Origin: Micromonospora peucetia
GTDB lineage: Bacteria; Actinomycetota; Actinomycetes; Mycobacteriales; Micromonosporaceae
DNA length: 64,000 bases
Assembly (NCBI RefSeq): GCF_900091625.1
Contig: NZ_FMIC01000002.1
Location: 4,278,001 to 4,342,000 of the forward strand
Reading direction: 5' to 3'
Shown here in pieces: positions 43,930-52,923 of the stretch (position 1 is the stretch's first letter; the number at the start of each line of letters is the position of its first letter). The notes beneath the pieces are model-generated. The model saw nothing but the letters and a program-made list of their open reading frames with translations. It did not search any database and was not told the DNA's origin. A program made the translations under genes and the position numbers.

Positions 43930-44316
43930 ATGACCGCGTCCAACGAACCGACCCGGGGTGCCGGCGCGCCGACTCGTGCGGGCCGTGCCGGGCCCTCGGC
44001 GAAGACCAGCGCCGCTGCGGCATTCGCGCTGGTCTTCGGCGTGGCCGCGCTGATCAGCGTGCTGACGGTCATCCTGTCCTGGATCGGCCTGCTGCTCGGC
44101 GTCATCGGCGTGATCCTCGGCATCGTCGGGCTCAAGATGGCCCGCCGACCCGGGGTGACCGGTCGGGGCGTGGCGATCGGTGGCCTGGTGCTCAGCGCGC
44201 TGGCGGTGCTGATCGGGCTGGCCTTCGCCGCCGGGATCACCACCTTCCTCAACGACGAGGGCGCGGTGAACCGGATCCAGCAGAAGGTCGACGACCTGCG
44301 TGACCGGCTCGACTGA
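43930..44316 (+). CDS. DUF4190-like small membrane protein
   Basis: A 128-residue protein. A polar N-terminus is followed by a hydrophobic block ending LLGVIGVILGIVGLKMARR, a basic loop RPGVTGRGVAIGGL, another helix and a soluble tail. GLKMARRPGVTGRGVAIGG resembles the DUF4190 type. ATG 43930 follows GGAGGGAGC. It lies 195 bases from the AlkZ-like gene, divergently. No role known. Confidence 0.65.
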   Translation: MTASNEPTRGAGAPTRAGRAGPSAKTSAAAAFALVFGVAALISVLTVILSWIGLLLGVIGVILGIVGLKMARRPGVTGRGVAIGGLVLSALAVLIGLAFAAGITTFLNDEGAVNRIQQKVDDLRDRLD

Positions 44317-44638
44317 CGGGCGGATCGACGGGGGTGTCGCTCCCGACCGCGCTTCGCCGGCGACGCTGCCGGCGGAGCGCGATCCCCCGTTCAGGTTGGC
44401 CGGTGCCGGGCGGCTGCCGGTCCGTCGGCACCGGTGGGACCAGCATCCCCGGCCGACGGTCGGCCGGCACCGGAACGCATCGAAACTTGCGGACATCTTG
44501 AGCTGCCGCTGGCCGGGCATTCCGCAGAGCCGTCGTCCGCGGCGGGCGGGTCCGGCGGCAACTCCCTGCGCGACCGTTTGCCGGCGCAAATGCCGGGTAG
44601 TCGCCGGAGCTGACCCGACATGAGGAGGGAAACATCCG
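44317..44638. other. intergenic, no gene seen
   Basis: About 320 bases before wrbA. Open frames exist on both strands but none looks like a protein family. The sequence AGGAGGG just before 44639 is the wrbA ribosome-binding site. Confidence 0.6.
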
Positions 44639-45256
44639 ATGGCTGCCCAGACCAAGGTCGCGGTGATCTACTACAGCGCCACCGGCATCACGTACCAGAT
44701 GGCGCAGGCGGCGTGCGAAGCCGCCGGTGACGCGGGTGCCGAGGTACGGCTGCGCAAGGTGCACGAGCTGGCGCCGGACGAGGCGATCCGTTCCAACTCG
44801 GGCTGGCACGCGCACCACCTGGAGACCCAGGACGTCCCCGAGGCGGAGCTGGACGACCTGTCCTGGGCCGAAGTGGTGATCTTCGGGACCCCGACCCGGT
44901 ACGGCGTGATGGCCGCCCAGCTCAAACAGTTCATGGACACCACCGGGCCGCTGTGGTCGCAGGGCGTGCTGGTGAACAAGGTCTATTCCGCGTTCTGCTC
45001 GACGGCCACCTCGCACGGCGGGCAGGAGGCCACCCTGCTGTCGATGTTCAACGTCTTCTACCACTGGGGCGGGGTCGTGGTGACGCCCGGCTACACCGAC
45101 CCGAGCCAGTTCGTCGCCGGCAACCCCTACGGCGCCTCGCACACCAGCAACAACGGCGAAACGGCGCCGGACGCCATCGCGCTCGGCGCCTGCGCGTTGA
45201 CCGCCCGGCGGGCGGTGCTGATCGGTACGGCGCTCAAGTCGGGCCTGTCCGGCTGA
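44639..45256 (+). CDS. wrbA: NAD(P)H:quinone oxidoreductase WrbA
   Basis: A 205-residue flavodoxin-like protein of the WrbA family. The FMN phosphate loop is YYSATGITYQMA, the second loop TPTRYGVMAAQLKQFMD, and FCSTATSHGGQEATLLSM is diagnostic. WrbA reduces quinones by two electrons with NADH or NADPH to avoid semiquinone radicals. The start is a strong ATG. It is a single gene, followed by a long hairpin. Confidence 0.92.
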   Translation: MAAQTKVAVIYYSATGITYQMAQAACEAAGDAGAEVRLRKVHELAPDEAIRSNSGWHAHHLETQDVPEAELDDLSWAEVVIFGTPTRYGVMAAQLKQFMDTTGPLWSQGVLVNKVYSAFCSTATSHGGQEATLLSMFNVFYHWGGVVVTPGYTDPSQFVAGNPYGASHTSNNGETAPDAIALGACALTARRAVLIGTALKSGLSG

Positions 45257-45304
45257 GTCGGCGGTACCGGCCGAGCCTGCGGCGGCTGGTCGGCGGTGCC
45301 GGTG

Positions 45305-45355
45305 GCGACCGGCGGTCCGGGCGGGGGCTCTCGGCCCGTCCGGACCGCCGGTCGC
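45305..45355. terminator. 16-bp perfect hairpin, bidirectional terminator
   Basis: GCGACCGGCGGTCCGG (45305-45320) pairs exactly with 45340-45355 around a 19-base loop, between the converging wrbA and anthranilate synthase genes. GC-rich with no T-run, as usual for actinobacterial terminators. Confidence 0.75.
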
Positions 45356-45382
45356 AGCACCCCTACCCCGCGATCGGGTCGA

Positions 45383-47296
45383 CTATGCGGGCCCGACCGC
45401 CCCTGACAGCCTCCCGGCCGGCAGCAGCCCGCTCAGCAGGTCGGCGAGGACGGCCAGGCCGTCGGGGCTGAGCACCGACTCCGGGTGGAACTGCACCCCC
45501 GCGAACCCCCGCCCGCGCAGCGCGTGCACCGCGCCGTCCACCGCGTCCCGGGCCAGCTCCACCGGGCCGTACGGGGTGGCCAGCCGGTCGGCGTCGGCGC
45601 GCGCCGTGAAGGTGGAGTAGAAGCCGACCCGGCGGGCCCTGCCGAAGATGTCCACCTCCCGCTGGAGCCCCTGGTAGGGCGCGTCCCGGCGGTGCGGCGC
45701 CAGCCCGAGCAGACCGGCGAGCAACTGGTGGCCCAGGCAGACGGCCAGGGTCGGCCGGCCCTCGGCGAGCAGGTCGGCGAGCAGCCCGCGCATCGTGCGC
45801 ATCTTCGGCTCGGTGGTGCTGCCCGGGTCACCAGGACCGGGGCCGACCACCACCAGGTCGTGGGCGTCCACCGGGCCGGCGGCGTGCCACGGCCGCAGCG
45901 TCACGGTCAGGCCGAGCGCGCCCAACTGGTGGGCCAGCATGCCGGTGAAGGTGTCCTCGCCGTCGACGATCAGCGCCCGTCGGCCGGCCAGCCCGGGCAG
46001 TCCGGCGGCGCCGGGGGACCGTTGGTCCAGCCAGAACCGGGCCAGCGGGGCGTTGCGCGCGGCCAGCGCGGCCCGGACCTGCGGGTCGTCGGCGAGGCGT
46101 ACGACGGGATCCGGGCCGGCGGCGGGCGCCTGCGGGCCGAGGCCCAGCGCGGCGAGCACACCGGCCGCCTTGGCGTGCGTCTCGGCCACCTCGCCCTCGG
46201 CCGTCGAGTGCCGGACCAGGGTGGCGCCGACCGGCACCCGTAGCCCACCGGCGGGGGAGATCTCGGCGGTACGGATCAGGATCGGTGCGTCCAGGGTCTG
46301 CCGGCCGGCGTCGTCGCGCCCGAGCAGCGCCAGTACCCCGGCGTAGTAGCGCCGCCCGGTACGCTCGTGCCGGGCGATGACCCGGCAGGCGTTCTCCATC
46401 GGGCTGCCGGTGACGGTGGGCGCGAACATCGTCTCCCGCAGCACCTCCCGCACGTCCTTCGTGCCCCGGCCGGCGAGCAGGTACTCCGTGTGGGCCAGGT
46501 GGGACATCTCCTTGAGGTACGGCCCGACCACCTGACCGCCGTGCTCGGCGACCGTGGCCATCATCTTCAGCTCCTCGTCGAGCACCATGTACAGCTCCTC
46601 GACCTCCTTGGGGTCGGCGAGGAAGCGCAGCAGCGCGGCCCGGTCGGGGCCGGCGGCGGTGTGCCGGAACGTCCCGCTGATCGGGTTCATCGTGACCAGG
46701 CCGTCGTCGACGCTGACGTGCCGCTCCGGGCTGGCCCCGACCAGGATCCGGGTGCCGGTGTGCACCAGGAACGTCCAGTACGCCCCACGCTCGCCGAGCA
46801 GCAGCCGGCGTAGCGCGGCGAGCGCGGCGACCAGCGGCGGGCCCTGCACGGTGGCGCGCAGGGTCCGGTGGATGACGAAGTTGGCGCCCTCGCCGCGCCC
46901 GATCTCCTCGGCGAGCACCCGGCCCACGGTGGCGGCGTACTCGTCGTCGGTGACGTCGAAGCCGGCGTCGGCGGTGCGTACCGGCCCGTCGGGCAGCGCG
47001 GCGAGCGCCTCGGCCAGGTCGATCCGCTCGTGCCGGGCGATCTGGAGGAACTCCAGTGGGACGCCGTCGTCGACGCAGGCGAAGCCCCGCTCGGTGACCT
47101 GCCGGTAGGGCACCAGCGCCAGGGTCCGGGGGCCGGCAGCCCCGTCGGGCAGCGGGATGTCGGCGAGCCGGTCCGCCGCGCGTACCGTGCCGGTGAACAG
47201 CTCCAGGTGCGTGGCGCCCTCGCGTCGGACGAGCGCGAAGGGGCCGGGGTCGACGCCGCCGGCGATGGCGGCGAGCAGCTCGGTCAGGTGGGTCAT
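45383..47296 (-). CDS. trpE(G): fused anthranilate synthase TrpE-TrpG
   Basis: A 637-residue fusion. The N-terminal chorismate-binding domain (GASPERHVSV, MNPISGTFRH, MVLDEELKMM, TVTGSPMENACRVI) is followed by a class I glutamine amidotransferase domain from about residue 440. That domain has the nucleophile Cys in AVCLGHQLL (near 519) and the His-Glu pair in QFHPES. It converts chorismate and Gln to anthranilate. The same fused architecture occurs in PhzE (phenazine), but a tandem-Trp leader peptide upstream shows tryptophan control, which favours TrpE(G). It is expressed alone, divergent from a sugar kinase. Start at 47296 after GAGGAGACC. Confidence 0.85.
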   Translation of the reverse strand: MTHLTELLAAIAGGVDPGPFALVRREGATHLELFTGTVRAADRLADIPLPDGAAGPRTLALVPYRQVTERGFACVDDGVPLEFLQIARHERIDLAEALAALPDGPVRTADAGFDVTDDEYAATVGRVLAEEIGRGEGANFVIHRTLRATVQGPPLVAALAALRRLLLGERGAYWTFLVHTGTRILVGASPERHVSVDDGLVTMNPISGTFRHTAAGPDRAALLRFLADPKEVEELYMVLDEELKMMATVAEHGGQVVGPYLKEMSHLAHTEYLLAGRGTKDVREVLRETMFAPTVTGSPMENACRVIARHERTGRRYYAGVLALLGRDDAGRQTLDAPILIRTAEISPAGGLRVPVGATLVRHSTAEGEVAETHAKAAGVLAALGLGPQAPAAGPDPVVRLADDPQVRAALAARNAPLARFWLDQRSPGAAGLPGLAGRRALIVDGEDTFTGMLAHQLGALGLTVTLRPWHAAGPVDAHDLVVVGPGPGDPGSTTEPKMRTMRGLLADLLAEGRPTLAVCLGHQLLAGLLGLAPHRRDAPYQGLQREVDIFGRARRVGFYSTFTARADADRLATPYGPVELARDAVDGAVHALRGRGFAGVQFHPESVLSPDGLAVLADLLSGLLPAGRLSGAVGPA

Positions 47297-47357
47297 CGGG
47301 GTCTCCTCGGGCCGGGCGGCGCCCGGCGGGGCGACCGGGAGGGCCGGGGAGAGACCG

Positions 47358-47381
47358 GCGGCCGCCTCGTCGGGCGGCCGC
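47358..47381 (-). terminator. trp attenuator hairpin
   Basis: GCGGCCGCC (47358-47366) and GGCGGCCGC (47373-47381) form a perfect 9-bp stem with a 6-base loop between the leader peptide and trpE(G). In the leader-peptide model it would terminate transcription when Trp is plentiful. Confidence 0.6.
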
Positions 47382-47389
47382 GTGGGGAG

Positions 47390-47449
47390 CTACGCGCGGG
47401 AGATGGCCGCCGGGTCGGCGGGCCACCAGCAGGACAGGTGCGCGAGCAT
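47390..47449 (-). CDS. trpL: trp leader peptide (attenuation)
   Basis: A 19-residue frame, MLAHLSCWWPADPAAISRA, too short for ordinary gene calling, lies 94 bases upstream of trpE(G) on the same strand. Tandem Trp codons TGG TGG at positions 8-9 and a hairpin right after the stop are the hallmark of ribosome-mediated attenuation. When charged Trp-tRNA is scarce the ribosome stalls and the synthase gene is read. The WW..DPAA pattern is like leader peptides of Streptomyces trp genes. Confidence 0.75.
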   Translation of the reverse strand: MLAHLSCWWPADPAAISRA

Positions 47450-47552
47450 GCGATCACCCTATGCGGTCCGCGCGCACCTCGGGAAGCCGATCGGGCGTAC
47501 AACCCACCCGCTGGGACGCCGGGACCCGGCGTACCGGGTAACTTTTCCCGCG

Positions 47553-48932
47553 ATGAACATTCTCGCGCTGGACCTGGGCACCTCCTCGGTACGCGGACTC
47601 GTGCTGGACGCGGACGCCCGCCCGCTGCCCGGTGCGCTGGCCCGGCGCAGGGTGAGCCTCGTCGTGCACGACGACGGCACCGGCACCCTGGACGGCCCCG
47701 GCTACCTGGCCTGCCTGGTTGAGTGCCTGGACGAGCTGGCCGCTGGCGGCCACCTGCGTGACGTGTCACTGGTGGCGACGTCCGCGCAGTGGCACTCCGT
47801 GGTTCCCGTCGGCGCCGACGGTGTGCCCCTCGGGCCGGTGCTGACCTGGCTGGACACCCGACCGGCGGCCCTCGCCGGGGCGAGCGGGCCGGCCGACCCG
47901 GCCGACTTCCACCGGCGCACCGGCACGTGGTGGCACCGCTGTTACTGGTCGGTCCGGCTGCCCTGGCTGCGGGAGCACACCGGTGGCCGGATCGCCCGGT
48001 TCGCCGGGCTGGCCGAGTACGTGTTGGGCGAGCTGCTCGACTCGGCACCCATGTCGATCTCCCAGGCCTCCGGCACGGGCCTGCTGGACCTGCGGACGCT
48101 GGACTGGGACGCCGAGGCCTGCGAGCTGGCCGGCAGCCGTGCCGGCGAGCTGCCCGAGCTGGCCCCGACGAGGTGGCGCGGCCGGCTGCGGCCGGCGTAC
48201 GCGCGGCGCTGGCCGCAGCTCACCGACGCGCCGTGGGCGGGTCCGGTCGGCGACGGCGCGGCGTCGAACGTCGGCTCTGGCTGCGTCGAGCCGGACCGGG
48301 TCGCGGTGACGGTCGGCACGTCGGCGGCGGTCCGGCTGGTGCAGCGCGTCCCGGCGGGGGAGGCCATGCCGCTGCTGCCCGAAGCGCTCTGGCGCTACCG
48401 GGTCGACCACGACCACGTGGTGACCGGCGCCGCCTACTCCTCCGGCGGCAATCTCTTCGCCTGGGCCGACCGGGAGCTGCGGCTGCCCGAGGGTGCCGAG
48501 CTGGAGGCCGCCCTGGCCCGGGTGCCGCCCGACGGCGGCCGGCCGGTCAACGTCCGCTTCGGCGGCGACCGGCCGCCCGGCCTGGCCCCGGCGGGGTCGG
48601 GCGAACTGCGGGGCCTGAGCTTCGGCAGCACGGCGGTGGAGATGCTGGCCGGGCTGATGCGAGGGCTGTGCGACCTGGTCGCCGAGGACCTCGTCGGGCT
48701 GGAGTCCACCGTCGACAAGCCGGTCGAGGTGGTGCTCGGTGGGGGAGCGGTGGCCGCCTCGCGCTGGTGGCGTACGACGTTCGCCGCGGCGCTCGCGCCC
48801 CGGGCGGTGTGGTACGGACGCAACCCGGAGGTCGGGGCGAGCGGCGCGGCGCTGGTGGCGTCGGGCCGCGTGGGTGACGCCTCCCGGCTCGCGGCCATCG
48901 TCCGGACGGACGAACCCGACTCACCCTCCTGA
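47553..48932 (+). CDS. FGGY-family carbohydrate kinase (gluconokinase-like)
   Basis: A 459-residue FGGY kinase. ATP-binding motifs are LALDLGTSSVRGLVL at the N-terminus and VTVGTSAAVRL in the middle, and the C-terminal domain has VVLGGGAVAASRWW. TSAQWHSVVPVGADG and WLDTRP line the sugar site. It phosphorylates a polyol or sugar acid; gluconate or a similar substrate is likely from the overall pattern but cannot be fixed. ATG 47553 is the natural start, because MNILALDLG is the family N-terminus. Divergent from the trp leader, with about 100 bases for both promoters. Confidence 0.85.
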   Translation: MNILALDLGTSSVRGLVLDADARPLPGALARRRVSLVVHDDGTGTLDGPGYLACLVECLDELAAGGHLRDVSLVATSAQWHSVVPVGADGVPLGPVLTWLDTRPAALAGASGPADPADFHRRTGTWWHRCYWSVRLPWLREHTGGRIARFAGLAEYVLGELLDSAPMSISQASGTGLLDLRTLDWDAEACELAGSRAGELPELAPTRWRGRLRPAYARRWPQLTDAPWAGPVGDGAASNVGSGCVEPDRVAVTVGTSAAVRLVQRVPAGEAMPLLPEALWRYRVDHDHVVTGAAYSSGGNLFAWADRELRLPEGAELEAALARVPPDGGRPVNVRFGGDRPPGLAPAGSGELRGLSFGSTAVEMLAGLMRGLCDLVAEDLVGLESTVDKPVEVVLGGGAVAASRWWRTTFAAALAPRAVWYGRNPEVGASGAALVASGRVGDASRLAAIVRTDEPDSPS

Positions 48933-49031
48933 GTCGCACCTCAGCCCGGACCGTTGACACAGCTTGCCGGCCTGATTGGATGGACTCCGCTCCCCGGCTC
49001 GCGGCGGACGCGAGGCACGCAGGAGGCAGGT

Positions 49032-51575
49032 GTGGGAGCAGGTCCGGAAGCGTCCGACGGCGTGGTGTCGCACCATCGCCGCCGGTTCGACGTCCGGGTC
49101 GTCCCGCACCGCCGCCGTTCCCCGTTCCGGTTGCGGGACTGGCGGATGCGCACCAAGCTCACCACGGTGCTGGTCATTCCGTCGGTCGCGTTCCTGGTGC
49201 TGGCCGGCGTGCAGACCCACACCCTGGTCGGTCGGACGACCGCGCTGGGCGACTTCGCCCAGCAGGTGGGCATCGGCCGGGAGATCGTCGCGGTGGTGCA
49301 CCAGCTCCAGCAGGAACGTGACCGGGCCGCGGGCGAGCTGGGTGAGCTGCGCCGCGGCGGCGCGGGTGCCGACCGGGACGCGACGATCGTCGAGCTGAAG
49401 CCGATGCAGAGCGCCACCGACCAGGCACTGCGTGAACTGCGTCGGGCCGCCGAGCCGCTGGCCGACGCCGACGCGTCCTGGCGGGTCGCCTACTCCGAGG
49501 TGTTGGCGGCCTATGACCAGGTCATCTACATCCGGGCCGCGATCCCGCCGGCGGTGCTCGGCAGCGACACCATCCTCAGCAACTATCACCGGGCCGTCGA
49601 CGCGTTGCTCCGCCTCCTGGCCGAGCCCTCGCCGGGCGAGAACCGGCCCGCCCTCAGCGACGCGGTGCTGCGCTACGTGCAGCTCGCCCGGGTCAAGGAG
49701 CTCTCCTCGCGGGTGCGGGCCCAGCTCTACGAGGCTGCCCGCACCGGCCGGTACGGCGTGGAGGACCGGGTGGTCCTGACCGACCTGCGCGCCCAGCAGC
49801 TCACCGCGTTGGGCGCGTTCCGGGTCGCCGCCACCGCCGAGCAGATCCGCCGCTACGACGAGACCTCGGTGGACCCGGCGTTCCTGGCTGCGGCCCGGCT
49901 GGAGGAGCAGAGCCTGCCGACCGGGGCCGCCACGCCGACCGTGCTGCCGGCTCCACAGTGGTGGGCGGCCGGCGAGCAGCGCCAGGAGTTGCTCCGCCGG
50001 GTCGAGGCGTCGGTGCTCGACGACGCCGTACGGCAGGCCGACGAGGTCAGTGCGACGCAGCTGCGGACCACGCTGCTGGTCGTCGGCAGCATCGTCACGG
50101 TACTCCTGGTCGGCCTGCTCATCTCCGTGCTCGTCGGCCGGTCCGTCGCCCGGTCGATGCGGCTGCTGCGCGGCCAGGCGCTGCGGATCGCCCAGCTGGA
50201 ACTGCCGGACGCCCTCGACCGGCTGCGTACCGTGACCGGGGGCGTCCCCACGATCGAGGTCCCGCCGGCGGTGGTCCGTTCGCTCGACGAGATCGGCGAG
50301 CTGGCGGAGGCGTTCGTCGCGGTGCACCGCAGCGCGGTCAACGTCGCCGTCGAGCAGGCCACCACCCGGCGTAACGTCAATGCGATGTTCGTCAACCTGG
50401 CCCGGCGCAGCCAGGTGCTCGTGGAGCGCCAGCTGGAGCTGCTCGACGACCTGGAACGCGAGGAGAGCGACCCGGACCAGCTGGAGAACCTGTTCAAGCT
50501 CGACCACCTGGCCGCCCGGATGCGACGCAACGACGACAGCCTGCTGGTGCTGGCCGGCACCGAGGCGACCCGCCGGTGGAACCGACCGGTGGGGCTCGGC
50601 GCGATGCTGCTGGCCGCCAGCGCGGAGATCGAGCAGTACCAGCGGGTCCGGCCCGGATCGGTGGCCGACCTGCACGTCGTCGGCCACGCCGTGGGCGAGC
50701 TGGTCCACATTCTCGCGGAGCTGCTGGAGAACGCCACCTCCTTCTCCCGTCCGGACACGGTCGTGGCGGTCACCGCCCGGGCCGACGGCGCCGGGGCGGT
50801 CATCGAGATCACCGACCAGGGGCTCGGTATGAGCCCGACCGCCCTGGCGGAGGCGAACGCCGTGCTCGCCACCCCGCCCGCCGCCGACGTGGCGACGGTC
50901 GAGCGGATGGGCCTGTTCGTGGTCAGCCACCTGGCGGCCCGGCTCGGCGTCGAGGTGCGTCTGGACGGCGGCGAGGATGGTCTCGTCGCCCGGGTGCGGC
51001 TGCCCGGCGGCCTGCTGGCCCCGGCACCGGAGTGGGCGGCGCCGGTCCCGGCGCGGATGCTGACCGCCACGGCCGGCGCGGCCTGGGACGGCCTGCCGCC
51101 CGGCGAACTGCCGGTGGCGGGGCGACCGCCGGTCTGGGGCGGGGTGCGGCCGGCGGGCGAGCTGCCGGTGGCCGGGCGGCGGCCGGAGGACCCGCCCCGG
51201 CAGGCCCGGCCGGCCCCGGTCCGGGCCGAAGCCGTGCTTGCCCCGGCCAGCCGGCCGTCCGCGCCGGCCGGTGAGGGCTGGTGGTCCCGGCAGGGGCCGG
51301 TGCCCGGCCCGGTGCCGGAGACCTCACCCACCCCGCCGGCCGTGCCGGTCACCGGCGGAACCAACGAGCGTGGCCTGCCTGTCCGGGTGCCGATGGCGCA
51401 GCTCTCCGCCGTCAGCCGTCCCGTGCAGCCGGCGGTGCGCCACGATCCCGACCCGGAGGCGGTCGGGGGGATGTTGTCCCGGTTCTACAGCGGGGTACGG
51501 CGGGCAGAGGCCGAGGAAACCACCGAGATTTTCATGCCGCCGGGCGGCGTACGCAGCGAAGGGGGACAGCGATGA
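49032..51575 (+). CDS. cvnA: conservon sensor kinase CvnA-like (NIT, HAMP, HATPase)
   Basis: An 847-residue membrane sensor. A first transmembrane helix (about residues 45-62) is followed by an extracytoplasmic nitrate/nitrite-sensing (NIT)-like domain ([16 protein letters not shown]). A second transmembrane helix is [20 protein letters not shown] (about 350), then a HAMP-like linker. The kinase part has [14 protein letters not shown] (His in the conserved position), the N-box [10 protein letters not shown] and G-box DQGLGMS. The 200-residue tail is Pro/Ala-rich. In conservons CvnA works with CvnB, CvnC and the GTPase CvnD. GTG 49032 has AGGAGGCAGG directly upstream. Its stop overlaps cvnB by four bases. 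Confidence 0.85.
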   Translation: MGAGPEASDGVVSHHRRRFDVRVVPHRRRSPFRLRDWRMRTKLTTVLVIPSVAFLVLAGVQTHTLVGRTTALGDFAQQVGIGREIVAVVHQLQQERDRAAGELGELRRGGAGADRDATIVELKPMQSATDQALRELRRAAEPLADADASWRVAYSEVLAAYDQVIYIRAAIPPAVLGSDTILSNYHRAVDALLRLLAEPSPGENRPALSDAVLRYVQLARVKELSSRVRAQLYEAARTGRYGVEDRVVLTDLRAQQLTALGAFRVAATAEQIRRYDETSVDPAFLAAARLEEQSLPTGAATPTVLPAPQWWAAGEQRQELLRRVEASVLDDAVRQADEVSATQLRTTLLVVGSIVTVLLVGLLISVLVGRSVARSMRLLRGQALRIAQLELPDALDRLRTVTGGVPTIEVPPAVVRSLDEIGELAEAFVAVHRSAVNVAVEQATTRRNVNAMFVNLARRSQVLVERQLELLDDLEREESDPDQLENLFKLDHLAARMRRNDDSLLVLAGTEATRRWNRPVGLGAMLLAASAEIEQYQRVRPGSVADLHVVGHAVGELVHILAELLENATSFSRPDTVVAVTARADGAGAVIEITDQGLGMSPTALAEANAVLATPPAADVATVERMGLFVVSHLAARLGVEVRLDGGEDGLVARVRLPGGLLAPAPEWAAPVPARMLTATAGAAWDGLPPGELPVAGRPPVWGGVRPAGELPVAGRRPEDPPRQARPAPVRAEAVLAPASRPSAPAGEGWWSRQGPVPGPVPETSPTPPAVPVTGGTNERGLPVRVPMAQLSAVSRPVQPAVRHDPDPEAVGGMLSRFYSGVRRAEAEETTEIFMPPGGVRSEGGQR

Positions 51576-51994
51576 CGACGTTGAGCCGGGAGGCCCGCGA
51601 CCTGAGCTGGCTGGTCAGCGGGTTTGCGGAGCGGGTGCCGGGGGTGGTGCACGCGATCGTGGTCTCCTCCGACGGTCTGCTGGTCGCGATCTCCGACCAC
51701 CTGCCCAGGGACAACGCCGACAAGCTCGCCGCGGTGACCTCGGGGCTGATGAGCATCACCGCGGGCGCGGCCCAGATGTTCGACGGGGACGTGGTCAAGC
51801 AGACGGTCGTCGAGATGGGGCGTGGCTACTTTCTGGTCATGCAGGTGCGCGACGGGTCCATCCTGGCCACCCTGGCCGGGGCGGACGCCGACATCGGCGT
51901 GGTCGGCTACGAGATGGCGCGGCTGGCGAAGCAGGCGGGGGAGATGCTGACCCCGGCGCTGCGGGCGGAGTTGCAGCAGGCCCTGCCGCGCTGA
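51572..51994 (+). CDS. cvnB: conservon roadblock/LC7 protein CvnB-like
   Basis: A 140-residue roadblock/LC7-domain protein ([50 protein letters not shown]). In conservons this protein is the GTPase-activating or scaffold partner of CvnD. ATGA overlap with cvnA means cotranslation. The usual next genes, cvnC (DUF742) and cvnD (GTPase), are absent here; a terminator hairpin and an opposing gene follow. Confidence 0.85.
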   Translation: MTTLSREARDLSWLVSGFAERVPGVVHAIVVSSDGLLVAISDHLPRDNADKLAAVTSGLMSITAGAAQMFDGDVVKQTVVEMGRGYFLVMQVRDGSILATLAGADADIGVVGYEMARLAKQAGEMLTPALRAELQQALPR

Positions 51995-52006
51995 CGGAGG
52001 ACGTAC

Positions 52007-52044
52007 GGTGGGACGCCGGGACCGCTGGGCCACGGCGTCCCACC
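52007..52044. terminator. 12-bp perfect hairpin after cvnB
   Basis: GGTGGGACGCCG (52007-52018) and CGGCGTCCCACC (52033-52044) pair exactly around a 14-base loop, 13 bases past the cvnB stop and before the converging SDR gene. Probable bidirectional terminator. Confidence 0.7.
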
Positions 52045-52095
52045 GCCGGCGACGCACCGGCGTCCCCACGAGACAGCCGGTGTGTCACCGGCCGT

Positions 52096-52821
52096 TCACC
52101 AGGGCAGCGGCCCGGCCTCGTTGAAGTAGCCCCCGCTCGGCCCGTCGGCCGGCAGGGTCGCCAGCCGGATGGCGACCGACGCCCCCTGCTGCGGGGTGTA
52201 ATCACCCTCGCCGCCGTTCATGTCCGTGGCGCAGTAGCCAGGGTCGGCCGCGTTGACCTTGATCGGTGTGTCCCGTAGCTCGTTGGCGTAGGAGACGGTC
52301 ACCGCGTTCACCGCGCTCTTCGAGACGTTGTAGGCCACCATCGGCATCCGGGAGGTCGGCGACGTCGGGTCGGTGGCGGCCGTGAGCGAGCCCAGTTCGC
52401 TGGACAGGTTGACGATCCGTCCGGCCGGTGCCCCGCGCAGCAGCGGTAGCAGCGCGTTGGTCACCGCCACCACCCCTAGCACGTTCGTCTCGAAGGTGCG
52501 CCGCACCGCATCGAGCGGGGTGGCGCTCGGGGCGATCCCGAAGTCGAGCAGCACCGCGGCGTTGTTGACCAGCACGTCGAGCCGGCCGTACGCCTGCTCG
52601 ATGGTCCGGGCCGTGGCAGCGACCGACTCCGCGTCGGTGACGTCGAGGCGCACCGTCGACACGTCGTACCCGGCGACGGCGAGCTTCTCGGCCGCCTCCC
52701 GGCCCCGCTGCGCCGACCGGGCGCCGATCAGCACCCGCATTCCTGCCGCGGCCAGTCCCCGCGCGATCTCGTAGCCGATTCCCCTGTTGGCCCCCGTGAC
52801 GAGGGCGACCTGTGCGCTCAT
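52096..52821 (-). CDS. short-chain dehydrogenase
   Basis: A 241-residue SDR. The cofactor motif is TGANRGIG, NNAA follows, the catalytic Ser is in VNLSSELG, and the Tyr-Lys pair in YNVSKSA. PGYCATDMNGG is the carbonyl-reductase-like region. It resembles NADP-dependent carbonyl reductases; the substrate is unknown. Divergent from an HTH regulator, with a shared palindrome between them, so it is the probable target of that regulator. Confidence 0.85.
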   Translation of the reverse strand: MSAQVALVTGANRGIGYEIARGLAAAGMRVLIGARSAQRGREAAEKLAVAGYDVSTVRLDVTDAESVAATARTIEQAYGRLDVLVNNAAVLLDFGIAPSATPLDAVRRTFETNVLGVVAVTNALLPLLRGAPAGRIVNLSSELGSLTAATDPTSPTSRMPMVAYNVSKSAVNAVTVSYANELRDTPIKVNAADPGYCATDMNGGEGDYTPQQGASVAIRLATLPADGPSGGYFNEAGPLPW

Positions 52822-52868
52822 GCGGCCAATCCTGCACGTCGGGGCCCGGGCCCCAAAAGGCACCGTGG

Positions 52869-52893
52869 AACCAGGGATCACCGGTCCCTGGTT
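52869..52893. promoter_or_regulatory. palindromic operator between SDR and HTH genes
   Basis: AACCAGGGA and TCCCTGGTT form perfect 9-base arms around a 7-base spacer, in the 102-base divergent region. It is a likely binding site for the HTH protein encoded at the right. Confidence 0.6.
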
Positions 52894-52923
52894 GGCCCGG
52901 ACCGCCCGAGCCACGATGGGTGG

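Noticed and set aside
45383..47296. Phenazine-type (PhzE) assignment for the anthranilate synthase fusion
   Set aside because: No other phz genes nearby, and a tandem-Trp leader points to tryptophan biosynthesis.
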